Assembly: GCA_903923795.1 (NCBI GenBank)
Contig: CAIXYX010000071.1
Span: forward strand, 1 to 11,442
DNA length: 11,442 nt
Source: an uncultured Microcaldota archaeon
GTDB lineage: Archaea > Micrarchaeota > Micrarchaeia > Anstonellales > Anstonellaceae
Direction of reading: 5' to 3'
In this document: positions 1 to 6,092 of the stretch, piece by piece
Layout of the letters: each line of letters begins with the position of its first letter
How positions within the stretch are numbered: position 1 is the stretch's first letter
Notes under the pieces: generated by a model
Seen by the model: the letters and a program-made list of their open reading frames with translations, nothing else
Told to the model about the DNA's origin: nothing
Database searches by the model: none
Program-made: the position numbers and the translations under genes

Positions 1-360
1 AATCTCCTCATCAAACGTCAGCGCCTCAGTATTCAGGCGTTTGGCGAGATAGATAACGCTCACATCTGGTACGCTTAATTTCCGCCCGAGCGAAAAGAAG
101 AGATCTAATATCTCCTGTGTCTCGAGCGGAGTAAAATGGTAAATCTGGACTTTTGTGTTCTGTGTCATTTCGAGATAAACTTCTTTGGCGAGCGTGATGT
201 CCTGGCGGCAACTCAAGATAGTCAGGGTTTCGTGTAATATATTCTCGGCTAAGATAAGTGGCGTTTCCATCTCCATATCCATCTGCTGTTTGGCTTTCGA
301 GTGATTGGAATCTTGTAGCAAATAGAGCGAGGCCAGGAATGAGGTATCCAGCACTTTCAT
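1..360 (-). CDS. vapC: VapC-like PIN-domain ribonuclease toxin (partial, 3' end outside window)
   Basis: The reverse strand is open from an ATG at 360 to the left edge, giving 120 codons without a stop. The protein begins MKVLDTSFLASLY, the typical PIN-domain first strand with catalytic Asp5. It continues with ENILHETLTIL (Glu44 fits the second acidic residue), VPDVSVIYLAKRLN (Asp99) and ALTFDEEI (Asp117), so the four-acid Mg-binding constellation of PIN nucleases is present in order. PIN toxins of VapBC pairs cut RNA, usually tRNA or rRNA. The antitoxin gene ends 4 nt upstream, the classic vapB-vapC order. Since the TFDEEI motif normally lies near the C terminus, probably only 10-25 residues are missing. 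The family call comes from motif and context; the RNA target cannot be read from the sequence. Confidence 0.88.
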   Translation of the reverse strand, partial: MKVLDTSFLASLYLLQDSNHSKAKQQMDMEMETPLILAENILHETLTILSCRQDITLAKEVYLEMTQNTKVQIYHFTPLETQEILDLFFSLGRKLSVPDVSVIYLAKRLNTEALTFDEEI

Positions 361-364
361 CGAC

Positions 365-607
365 TCACTTCGTATGTCGGCTTACTCCGTATACTATCAG
401 ATCGTAATCGATTTTCTCCGTTTTTCCTTTGAATTTTGCCTCGCGGGCCTCGATGTTCTTCAGAACCATTTTCATATCATATATCTTCGGAGGCTCATTG
501 GCCTTTAGCAGTTCGCGGACTACTTCGCTGTAGCTGGCTTTGCGCATCTTCTTGCGCCGCGTCAGCTCGGCATATACGTCGTCTGCCAAATTTACCAAAT
601 GGTTCAT
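365..607 (-). CDS. vapB: VapB-type antitoxin of the adjacent PIN toxin
   Basis: This 80-residue protein begins MNHLVNLADDVYAELTRRKK and continues KASYSEVVRELLKANE. That is the usual layout of archaeal VapB-like antitoxins: a short N-terminal strand, a 'D-x-VY-x-L' helix, then 'S-[FY]-S-E-V-[IV]-x-x-LL'. The C-terminal half is charged and would wrap the toxin. The open frame extends to an ATG at 673, but I place the start at 607. The extra 22 residues do not resemble the family, and a TATA box lies at 630-639, so transcription should begin at about 605-610. That makes the mRNA leaderless or nearly so. An ATG at 616 is a second possibility. The stop is 4 nt before vapC, so the two are co-transcribed. 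Such antitoxins neutralise the toxin and often repress their own promoter. Confidence 0.82.
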   Translation of the reverse strand: MNHLVNLADDVYAELTRRKKMRKASYSEVVRELLKANEPPKIYDMKMVLKNIEAREAKFKGKTEKIDYDLIVYGVSRHTK

Positions 608-629
608 GACATACATGTATACACATCTG

Positions 630-639
630 TATATATAGC
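630..639 (-). promoter_or_regulatory. TATA box of the vapBC operon
   Basis: Read on the minus strand the sequence is GCTATATATA, preceded by ATGAAA, which could serve as a purine-rich BRE. Its centre is about 27 nt upstream of the ATG at 607. This is the archaeal TATA-to-start-site distance, so the transcript probably begins at or next to the start codon. Confidence 0.65.
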
Positions 640-711
640 TTTCATTTCTTTCATTGTGGGAGGCAGGCTTCATCGCGCTGATGCGCTCTGCCAGTCAAAA
701 TCAATTTATCA

Positions 712-885
712 CTAAATGTCTGCCAAAAATTCATCTTCCCAAACCACCCTCTGCTCATCCGGCACGGCGTTTAGGAATGTGTGCCCGCCAACAGTTGTGA
801 AGTAGGCGCCCAATCTCGCTGTCGAGAGCATCCTTGTCACCTTGCTCACCTGCTCCAATGTCATGCTTGCGATGTCCATGTACAT
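712..885 (-). CDS. Small hypothetical protein, 57 residues
   Basis: I do not recognise this gene. The open frame starts MYMDIASMTLEQVSKV and ends WEDEFLADI. It is amphipathic and mildly acidic at the C terminus, with no cysteine, signal peptide or membrane segment. It contains GAYFTTVGGHTFLNAVPDE in the middle. Evidence that it is real: a perfect archaeal Shine-Dalgarno GGTGAT (complement of 891-896) lies 5 nt before the ATG, and a TATA-like element (923-930) lies about 38 nt before the ATG, predicting a leader of roughly 14 nt that just contains the Shine-Dalgarno. Internal ATGs at codons 3 and 8 are weaker candidates. It lies upstream of vapBC on the same strand, about 100 nt from the antitoxin start. 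The vapBC genes have their own promoter, so co-function is not implied. Confidence 0.5.
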   Translation of the reverse strand: MYMDIASMTLEQVSKVTRMLSTARLGAYFTTVGGHTFLNAVPDEQRVVWEDEFLADI

Positions 886-890
886 AATCA

Positions 891-896
891 ATCACC
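891..896 (-). promoter_or_regulatory. Shine-Dalgarno site of the 57-residue ORF
   Basis: On the minus strand this is GGTGAT, a perfect match to the extended archaeal anti-SD of 16S rRNA, 5 nt from the ATG at 885. It is the main reason to believe the small gene. Confidence 0.6.
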
Positions 897-922
897 CGTG
901 ATAAGATTGGCGCAGAGGTTCC

Positions 923-930
923 CTAATAAA
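923..930 (-). promoter_or_regulatory. TATA-like element of the 57-residue ORF
   Basis: On the minus strand the sequence reads TTTATTAG. Its position predicts a start site about 14 nt before the ATG at 885. The match is moderate. Confidence 0.4.
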
Positions 931-947
931 CCACGGAAGGGGTAGGT

Positions 948-967
948 TTCCGGTGGTCTTCCGGTGG
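948..967. repeat. Tandem TTCCGGTGG pair, 11-bp period, possible operator
   Basis: TTCCGGTGG occurs perfectly at 948-956 and again at 959-967, an 11-bp period (one helical turn). A degenerate inverted copy, CCACGGAA, lies at 931-938. The element lies between two divergent TATA boxes (923-930 minus, 1014-1022 plus), where a transcription-factor site would be expected. The second copy is followed by GGTTTTT, so a terminator-like role is the alternative. The rest of 886-1052 holds only the promoters described. Confidence 0.4.
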
Positions 968-1013
968 GTTTTTACGACGAGAACAACTGAAGAAGAGCGA
1001 CCTGAATGATAGG

Positions 1014-1022
1014 TTTAAATAT
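1014..1022 (+). promoter_or_regulatory. TATA box of the 132-residue ORF
   Basis: TTTAAATAT centred near 1018 predicts a start site near 1043, about 10 nt before the ATG at 1053. The implied leader is short and has no clear Shine-Dalgarno. Confidence 0.55.
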
Positions 1023-1052
1023 GTTCAAACACCAATTATAACAGGTTATCCC

Positions 1053-1451
1053 ATGATTACCAAAAATATTCCCCCCAGTGTGCAGAATGCATCCGCCTCT
1101 CTCGGCGTCGAGAAACCTATCGTGAAATCCATCTACGTATTGGTCAAGGTCAAAACCGGACCAGTTCAGGCCCCTCGTCAAATTAACCTCGCAGTCGATC
1201 TCTTGAAGAACAGTGTCCACCCTGTAACTGCGATAAACCCGCCTCCGAAGATAGGGACATTTGTTCCAAACGACGGACTCGGCAATCCAGTCGTAAATGT
1301 CGAGACATTCGATGGCACGCCCCTGAGAATCTCAATATCCAAGTTTCCGGCCTATTTAATCCATTATAAACCGTACGAGGCCATCGCATTGGCGCGTGCG
1401 CAATATGAGCTGGCGCAATCAAAGCTGCCTCCAGAGCAGAACATGGATTAA
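1053..1451 (+). CDS. Conserved-looking hypothetical protein, 132 residues
   Basis: I do not recognise this protein. It begins MITKNIPPSVQNASASLG and contains a long stretch of alternating hydrophobic residues (SIYVLVKVKTG, QINLAVDLL) that predicts beta strands. A proline-rich turn (NPPPKIGTFVPNDGLGNP) follows, and then a C-terminal helix rich in Ala, Leu and Gln (YEAIALARAQYELAQSK). It has no cysteine, no signal peptide and no membrane helix. The start is supported by a TATA box about 25 nt before the predicted transcript start. The gene ends 180 nt before rpoH, with a pyrimidine-rich probable terminator and an rpoH promoter in between, so it is probably not part of the RNAP operon. The frame on the opposite strand (972-1220) does not look like a protein. 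Confidence 0.6.
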   Translation: MITKNIPPSVQNASASLGVEKPIVKSIYVLVKVKTGPVQAPRQINLAVDLLKNSVHPVTAINPPPKIGTFVPNDGLGNPVVNVETFDGTPLRISISKFPAYLIHYKPYEAIALARAQYELAQSKLPPEQNMD

Positions 1452-1483
1452 ATGTGCAACCTGAATTTGTAATGTCGATTCCC

Positions 1484-1543
1484 CACTTCCATTCTCTTTC
1501 TCCCTCAATTTTGCCCATCTTTGGTTTTGTTCCAGCCGTTTTT
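1484..1543 (+). terminator. Pyrimidine-rich, T-cluster terminator region
   Basis: Downstream of the 132-residue ORF, the plus strand is strongly pyrimidine-rich with successive T runs (TTTC, ATTTTG, GGTTTTG, GTTTTTC). Archaeal RNAP terminates at T-rich tracts without needing a hairpin. The region lies just before the rpoH promoter and probably separates the two transcripts. Confidence 0.45.
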
Positions 1544-1562
1544 CACCGCATTTCGAGGTAGT

Positions 1563-1571
1563 CTTATAAAT
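1563..1571 (+). promoter_or_regulatory. TATA box of the rpoH / RNAP operon
   Basis: CTTATAAAT centred near 1567 predicts transcription from about 1592, giving a leader of about 40 nt before the rpoH start at 1631. It is the best TATA match upstream of the RNAP genes and probably the main operon promoter. Confidence 0.6.
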
Positions 1572-1630
1572 TCTCTTATTTACATGCTACTATTACGGAA
1601 AGCCCTACCCTTAGGACTATCGGTGTTGTT

Positions 1631-1882
1631 TTGAAAAAGAAAGAAGTATCTAAGGAAAAAATCTCGCATGAGCTGGTCCCCCAGCATATTCTGCTCACCG
1701 ACGAGCAGAAGCAGGCGGTGCTCAAGAAATTCGGTGTTGGCGACAGCCAGCTCCCAAGAATCCTCGACACCGACCCGGGCTTGCGCGGAATCGATGCCAA
1801 CCCCGGCGATCTCATACAAATCAAGCGCAAAGATTTGAGCGGCGAGTACAACCACTACCGCATTGTCACAACTGACGATTAG
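1631..1882 (+). CDS. rpoH: DNA-directed RNA polymerase subunit H
   Basis: This 83-residue protein is archaeal RNAP subunit H, the counterpart of the C-terminal domain of eukaryotic Rpb5. It sits on the lower jaw next to A'' and helps open promoters. Recognisable elements are HELVPQHILLTDEQK, the VLKKFGV helix, QLPRILDTDP and the closing NPGDLIQIKRK...YNHYRIV. The family normally reads H-x-LVP-x-H, LP-x-I-x-x-x-DP, GD-x-x-x-I-x-RK and YYR-x-V. The length is usual. The start codon is TTG: GGTG at 1622-1625 is a suitably placed Shine-Dalgarno, and the KKK N terminus is typical. It precedes rpoB2, as in most archaea, with a 157-nt spacer that is longer than other spacers in the operon. Confidence 0.96.
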   Translation: MKKKEVSKEKISHELVPQHILLTDEQKQAVLKKFGVGDSQLPRILDTDPGLRGIDANPGDLIQIKRKDLSGEYNHYRIVTTDD

Positions 1883-1924
1883 TTCATCTCACATTCATAA
1901 TCCACGACAGAGGATACCCTGCCT

Positions 1925-1999
1925 CCCGTCGTAAAAAGCCGACAGGGCCGATTCAATGGCTGATTTGGCCCGTGTGGGCCGAATGGGTCGATTCCATCA
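1925..1999 (+). promoter_or_regulatory. Structured rpoB2 leader: two hairpins and repeated GGGYCGAWT
   Basis: The rpoH-rpoB2 spacer contains an imperfect hairpin at 1925-1947 (CCC-GTCG / CGAC-a-GGG). A strong one follows at 1963-1984, where ATTTGGCCC pairs with GGGCCGAAT over a GTGT loop: 9 pairs, one T-G wobble. GGGYCGAWT appears at 1945-1953, 1976-1984 and 1985-1993. No convincing TATA box was found in the spacer. It could be an operator, an RNA regulatory leader or a processing site. Confidence 0.4.
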
Positions 2000-2039
2000 A
2001 AGCCGGGGGCGCATACCGCCTCTGTAGTGTGGTGTATCC

Positions 2040-3506
2040 ATGACAAAAGAACTCCTTCCGGCGTATTTCAAAGAGAACTCCCTGGTGAAGCAGCACCTTG
2101 ACTCGTACAACAAATTCGTTGACTACGGCATGCAGCGCATAGTCGATAGAGTCGGCATCATCCGCCCCTCCATCGAGGGATTCGAGCTTCATTTGGGCCG
2201 CGTGCGCCTCGACAAACCGAAAGTCATCGAGGCCGACGGCTCCGAGCGAACTATTTTGCCCTCAGAGGCACGAGCGCGAAATCTCACTTACGCATGCCCG
2301 GTCTTTTTGGAAATCATCCCCGTCTACAATGGCGTGGAGAAGAAAATGTTCTCCGAAGTCTATATCGGCGAGATGCCGGTCATGATTAAATCGAAACTCT
2401 GCCACCTCGACAACATGAGCGAGGAGGAGCTCATCGCCGCCGGCGAGGACCCTGCAGACACGGGCGGTTATTTCATCGTCAACGGCTCCGAGCGCGCCTT
2501 AGTCTCCATCGAGGATTTGGCGCCCAACCGCATGATGTGCACATTCGAGAAAGACAACAAGCTCGTCACATGCAAAGTCTTCTCCACACGTTTCGGATTC
2601 CGCGCCCGCTCCGTAGTCGAGCGCACCAATGAGGGAATGCTCCACTGCGTTTTCCCTGCTGCCCCCAAGGACCTGTCGCTCACATCAGTCGTGCGCGCAT
2701 TGGGCATCGAGAAGAACGAGGAGATTCTCGCGGCTTTCAGCAATGACACGAACATCCTAAACGACCTCTTGCTCAACTTCGAGTCCGACGTGACCAAGAA
2801 GCAGGCCGAAGCCCTCGACTTCGTCGGCAAGAAGGCGGCCCCCGGCCAGACCGAGGAATACCGCATAAAACGCGCCGAAGTATTGCTCGACACATACCTC
2901 TTGCCCCACATCGGCACCGAGGCTGCCGACAGACACGGCAAGGCCCTCTACTTGTGCAAAATGGCCGAGCGCGCGATTCTCGTCGCATACAAGCGCATTC
3001 CGGCCGACGACAAAGACCACTATGCCAACAAGCGCATAAAACTCGCCGGAGATTTGATGGACGAGCTCTTCCGCTACGCCTTCCAATTCCTAGTCAAGGA
3101 CGTGGCATACCAGGCAAGCCGCGCAGATGCCCGAGGCCGCAGACTGGCAGCACAAACATTAGTAAGGCCGGATGCATTGTCGGACCGCATCCGCTACTCA
3201 ATGGCCACAGGCAACTGGATCGCCGGCCAGACGGGCGTGTCACAGCTGCTTGACCGAACTTCGTATTTGTCGTCTATGTCCCATTTGCGGCGCGTGATCT
3301 CCCCCCTGTCAAGAAAACACCCGCACTTCAAGGCCCGTGACTTGCACGGCACGCACTGGGGCAAACTCTGCCCCAACGAGTCGCCTGAAGGGCCCTCCTG
3401 CGCCCTGGTGAAGAACCTCGCGCTTTTCTGCGAGGTCTCCGTCGGCGACAACGAGGAGGAGATGGAGCAGAACCTGCTCAAGATGGGCATGAAGCCCACC
3501 CAATAA
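2040..3506 (+). CDS. rpoB2: DNA-directed RNA polymerase subunit B'' (N-terminal half of B)
   Basis: This 488-residue protein is the N-terminal half of the second-largest RNAP subunit: protrusion, lobe and fork. It begins MTKELLPAYFKENSLVKQH. Family signatures in order are GGYFIVNGSERALVSIEDLAPNR (about 142-164), DDKDHYANKR (323-332), the rifampicin-pocket/fork region TGVSQLLDRTSYLSSMSHLR (about 400-419) and LCPNESPEGPSCALVKN (about 443-459). It ends just after this at the usual B''/B' break. Within the last motif, T, N and G of the usual ETPEGPNCGL are replaced by Ser448, Ser453 and Ala455. The start ATG has GGTG (2031-2034) 5 nt upstream. rpoB1 follows after 22 nt in another frame, so the split is a true gene break and not a recent nonsense mutation. 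Confidence 0.98.
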   Translation: MTKELLPAYFKENSLVKQHLDSYNKFVDYGMQRIVDRVGIIRPSIEGFELHLGRVRLDKPKVIEADGSERTILPSEARARNLTYACPVFLEIIPVYNGVEKKMFSEVYIGEMPVMIKSKLCHLDNMSEEELIAAGEDPADTGGYFIVNGSERALVSIEDLAPNRMMCTFEKDNKLVTCKVFSTRFGFRARSVVERTNEGMLHCVFPAAPKDLSLTSVVRALGIEKNEEILAAFSNDTNILNDLLLNFESDVTKKQAEALDFVGKKAAPGQTEEYRIKRAEVLLDTYLLPHIGTEAADRHGKALYLCKMAERAILVAYKRIPADDKDHYANKRIKLAGDLMDELFRYAFQFLVKDVAYQASRADARGRRLAAQTLVRPDALSDRIRYSMATGNWIAGQTGVSQLLDRTSYLSSMSHLRRVISPLSRKHPHFKARDLHGTHWGKLCPNESPEGPSCALVKNLALFCEVSVGDNEEEMEQNLLKMGMKPTQ

Positions 3507-3519
3507 ATAGTTCGCAAAC

Positions 3520-3524
3520 GTGAT
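3520..3524 (+). promoter_or_regulatory. Shine-Dalgarno of rpoB1 that mimics a start codon
   Basis: GTGAT is 4 nt before the ATG at 3529. Its GTG is in frame and could be miscalled as the start, but its role as a ribosome binding site makes the ATG the better choice. Confidence 0.6.
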
Positions 3525-3528
3525 TCTT

Positions 3529-5385
3529 ATGGCAAAAACCAAGAAGAAACGACGCCTGCCCAAACTGCCGCCTGGTCGAAAAATTCAGGTGCTTCTCAAC
3601 GGACGCCTTGTCGGCAATGTCGACAACGCCGAGGAGTTCATAGCAAAAGTGCGCGCAGACCGCCGCGCGGGCTTGCTGCCAGTGGGCACCAACTTCTTCT
3701 ACAACCGCCGCGCCAAAGACATCCTCATCAACTGCGATTCGGGAAGAGCCCGAAGGCCGTACATCATCGTCGAAGAGGGCAAGAGCAAACTCACCGCCAC
3801 CCTAATCGACCAGCTCAAGAACGGACAAATGTCATGGGGCAAACTCGTCTCCATCGGAGTCATCGAATACATGGATGCCGAGGAAGAGGAGAGCTCGCTC
3901 ATCGCACTCAAAGAGGAGGACATCACCCCCCAGCACACGCATTTGGAAATCGACCCGGTCACCATCTTCGGTGTCACCGTCTCGGTACTGCCTTACCCCG
4001 AATACAATTCATCGCCCCGTATCACCATGGCCTGCGCCATGGCCAAGCAGTCATTGGGCACATACACCTCGAACTTCAACATGCGCAACGACAGCCGCGC
4101 GCACGTGATGTTCTACCCCCAGCAGCCTCTTGTGCAGACAAGGCCGTACAAAATCCTCAAGTTCGCCGAGCATGCGGCAGGCCAGAACTTCATCGTCGCC
4201 ATCACATCCATGATGGGCTACAACGCATCCGACGCTCTTGTCATGAACCGCAGCTCGGTCGACCGTGGATTGGGCCGTTCCATCTTCTACAAAACGCACG
4301 AGACAGAAGAGCGCCGCTACCCCGGTGGCCAGCGCGACAAATTCGAGATTCCTGCTGTAACTACACAAGGCTACCGCGAAGAGCGGGCTTATCGCCACTT
4401 GGGTGAAGACGGAGTCATTTACCCCGAATCAGAAGTCAGCACAAAAGATGTTCTCGTCGGAAAAACCTCTCCGCCCCGTTTCCTTGAGGAGATTTCGGTC
4501 TTCGGAATGGTTGAGGAGAAAAAGCGCGAGAATTCGCTTGCTATCAAAGGCGGTGAAGAGGGCACGGTCGACTCCGTGATGATAACCGATTCTCTCGCCG
4601 GTCACCGCATGGTGAAAGGCCGCATCCGCTCAATCAAGGTGCCGGAGCAGGGAGACAAGTTCGCCTCGAGGCACGGACAGAAAGGTGTCGTCGGCATGCT
4701 GCTCTCGCAGGAGGACATGCCATTCACAAAAGACGGCATCTCTCCCGACCTCATAATCAACCCGCACGCAATTCCGTCCCGAATGACTGCCGGCCACCTG
4801 CTCGAGATGTTGGGTGGCAAGGCCGCCTGTTTCACCGGCGAATTCGGCGACTCATCCGCCTTCTTGGGCGACACGGAAGACAAATTCCGCTCTCAGCTCA
4901 AGGCGCTCGGCTTCGACGAATACGGCGAAGAGACTCTCTACGACGGATTCACAGGCCAGGCCATCAAGGCCAAGATTTACATCGGCTGCATCTACTACCA
5001 GAAACTCCATCACTTGGTGTCCAACAAGATGCACGTGCGCTCGAGAGGGCCCGTGCAGTTGCTCACCCACCAGCCCACAGAAGGCCGCGCCCGCGAGGGT
5101 GGTCTTCGTTTCGGTGAGATGGAGCGAGACTGTTTGATTGGCTATGGCGCATCCATGCTGATTCGCGAGCGTCTGTTGGAAGAGTCCGACCGAACGTTCG
5201 AGCTTGTGTGCTCGAAATGCGGGGCCATCGGCGTTCGCGATCACATCAAGAACATCGACTACTGCCCGCTCGACGAATCAACACAATTGTATCAGGCCGA
5301 GATGAGCTATGCGTTCAAGCTTTTGCTTGACGAGATAAAGGCGCTGGGGATATTCCCCCGCCTGATACTCAGGGACAGAGCTTAG
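3529..5385 (+). CDS. rpoB1: DNA-directed RNA polymerase subunit B' (C-terminal half of B)
   Basis: This 618-residue protein supplies the hybrid-binding domain, wall, anchor and clamp part of subunit B. It begins MAKTKKKRRLPKLPPGRKIQ and continues VLLNGRLVGN, as expected for the B' N terminus. Active-centre motifs are YNASDALVMNRSSVDRGLGR (231-250), GDKFASRHGQKGVVG (375 onward) and HVRSRGPVQLLTHQPTEGRA followed by REGGLRFGEMERD. The C terminus has a zinc-ribbon-like CSKCG (561-565), then YCPLD and AEMSYAFKLLLDE. Two departures stand out. The Glu of the near-universal E-D pair is Ser234 (next to Asp235), and the fourth zinc ligand is Asp582, not Cys. The ATG at 3529 is chosen over an in-frame GTG at 3520 that is part of the ribosome binding site. 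orfX follows after 11 nt. Confidence 0.98.
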   Translation: MAKTKKKRRLPKLPPGRKIQVLLNGRLVGNVDNAEEFIAKVRADRRAGLLPVGTNFFYNRRAKDILINCDSGRARRPYIIVEEGKSKLTATLIDQLKNGQMSWGKLVSIGVIEYMDAEEEESSLIALKEEDITPQHTHLEIDPVTIFGVTVSVLPYPEYNSSPRITMACAMAKQSLGTYTSNFNMRNDSRAHVMFYPQQPLVQTRPYKILKFAEHAAGQNFIVAITSMMGYNASDALVMNRSSVDRGLGRSIFYKTHETEERRYPGGQRDKFEIPAVTTQGYREERAYRHLGEDGVIYPESEVSTKDVLVGKTSPPRFLEEISVFGMVEEKKRENSLAIKGGEEGTVDSVMITDSLAGHRMVKGRIRSIKVPEQGDKFASRHGQKGVVGMLLSQEDMPFTKDGISPDLIINPHAIPSRMTAGHLLEMLGGKAACFTGEFGDSSAFLGDTEDKFRSQLKALGFDEYGEETLYDGFTGQAIKAKIYIGCIYYQKLHHLVSNKMHVRSRGPVQLLTHQPTEGRAREGGLRFGEMERDCLIGYGASMLIRERLLEESDRTFELVCSKCGAIGVRDHIKNIDYCPLDESTQLYQAEMSYAFKLLLDEIKALGIFPRLILRDRA

Positions 5386-5396
5386 AGACGATTAAT

Positions 5397-6062
5397 ATGA
5401 CAACCGGCAAACAGATACTTGAGCGGAAACATCAAATCCGCGTTCAACGCAAAGATGCGTTCAAGGCTTTCGTCGCGCTAGCGGAAACCATCAACGACAA
5501 GAAAGTTTCCGAAATGCACCCACTTCACCGCTACGAACTCTATGCACATGCAGCTCGCATCATCGGTTACGAAAAAGCTGCGAAGACAATGGCAACGAAA
5601 GCGGTCAAACAGGCATTTATCCACGCGGAGGGTTTAGTACGAGAAGCTCCTAACGTCGGCCATAGATATGATATGCAAGTCTATTCGGATTTTGCCGGCG
5701 TCATCGCCCGTAATGGCAAAGACATCGCCACCGAATTCAACGTGCAAGTTCCTACAAATGGCCTCCATTTGGGTTCTAAAGTCGACGATATCAACGAAGT
5801 TTTCTATGTTCATTCCGCCGACGATTCCCTGTTCAGCTCCATCGCAAACGAGTTTTTCTACGCTCCACTCGTGCATGTAGTTTTGCCAAACCAATACAAT
5901 CTTTCCACTAATATGTCCTTGAATGAAATGAAATACGCCAAGTTTGTCGGCAATCAGAAGAACTATATCTCGAATGTGTCTAAGGAGCAAGTAAAAATCG
6001 TCGACGTTATCGCCAAGGACGTGAAAAAACGGCTCGCCTCGTCGGACATCAGTAATCTGTAG
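5397..6062 (+). CDS. Hypothetical protein inserted between rpoB1 and rpoA1 (orfX)
   Basis: I do not recognise this 221-residue protein. The first ~90 residues look helical and basic (KQILERKHQIRVQRKDAFKA, then HPLHRYELYAHAARIIGYEK). The middle and C-terminal parts are mixed, with hydrophobic strands (FFYAPLVHVVLPNQYNL) and a closing helix (EQVKIVDVIAKDVKKRL). There are no cysteines, signal peptide or membrane helix. It lies in the polymerase operon, 11 nt after rpoB1 and 30 nt before rpoA1, where most archaea have nothing. Its Shine-Dalgarno is weak. Codon choice is less GC-rich than in the rpo genes, which suggests lower expression or different ancestry. Its N terminus resembles orfZ at 11238. 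It could be an RNAP-associated accessory protein or an unrelated insertion; no function can be assigned from motifs. Confidence 0.8.
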   Translation: MTTGKQILERKHQIRVQRKDAFKAFVALAETINDKKVSEMHPLHRYELYAHAARIIGYEKAAKTMATKAVKQAFIHAEGLVREAPNVGHRYDMQVYSDFAGVIARNGKDIATEFNVQVPTNGLHLGSKVDDINEVFYVHSADDSLFSSIANEFFYAPLVHVVLPNQYNLSTNMSLNEMKYAKFVGNQKNYISNVSKEQVKIVDVIAKDVKKRLASSDISNL

Positions 6063-6092
6063 ATGGAATAAGCGCTATTGGAGTTGTTGATT

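Noticed and set aside
26..211. Reverse-strand 61-codon frame at the left edge
   Set aside because: Lies in another frame of the PIN-domain toxin, which has clear motifs and good context.
972..1518. Two reverse-strand frames (972-1220 and 1183-1518) over the 132-residue ORF
   Set aside because: Cys/Trp/Arg-rich translations without start signals; the plus-strand frame has a TATA box and a more protein-like sequence.
2468..2941. 157-codon reverse-strand frame within rpoB2
   Set aside because: Antisense shadow of a conserved gene; Ser/Arg-rich translation and no ribosome binding site or promoter.
3504..3531. B''/B' break as a recent frameshift or nonsense mutation
   Set aside because: The two genes are in different frames, the break is at the usual position for split archaeal B, and rpoB1 has its own ribosome binding site.
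3834..4406. 190-codon open frame overlapping rpoB1 on the plus strand
   Set aside because: Its translation is rich in His, Arg and Pro without protein-like pattern, and it lies fully inside the strongly conserved rpoB1; it comes from the C-rich third positions.
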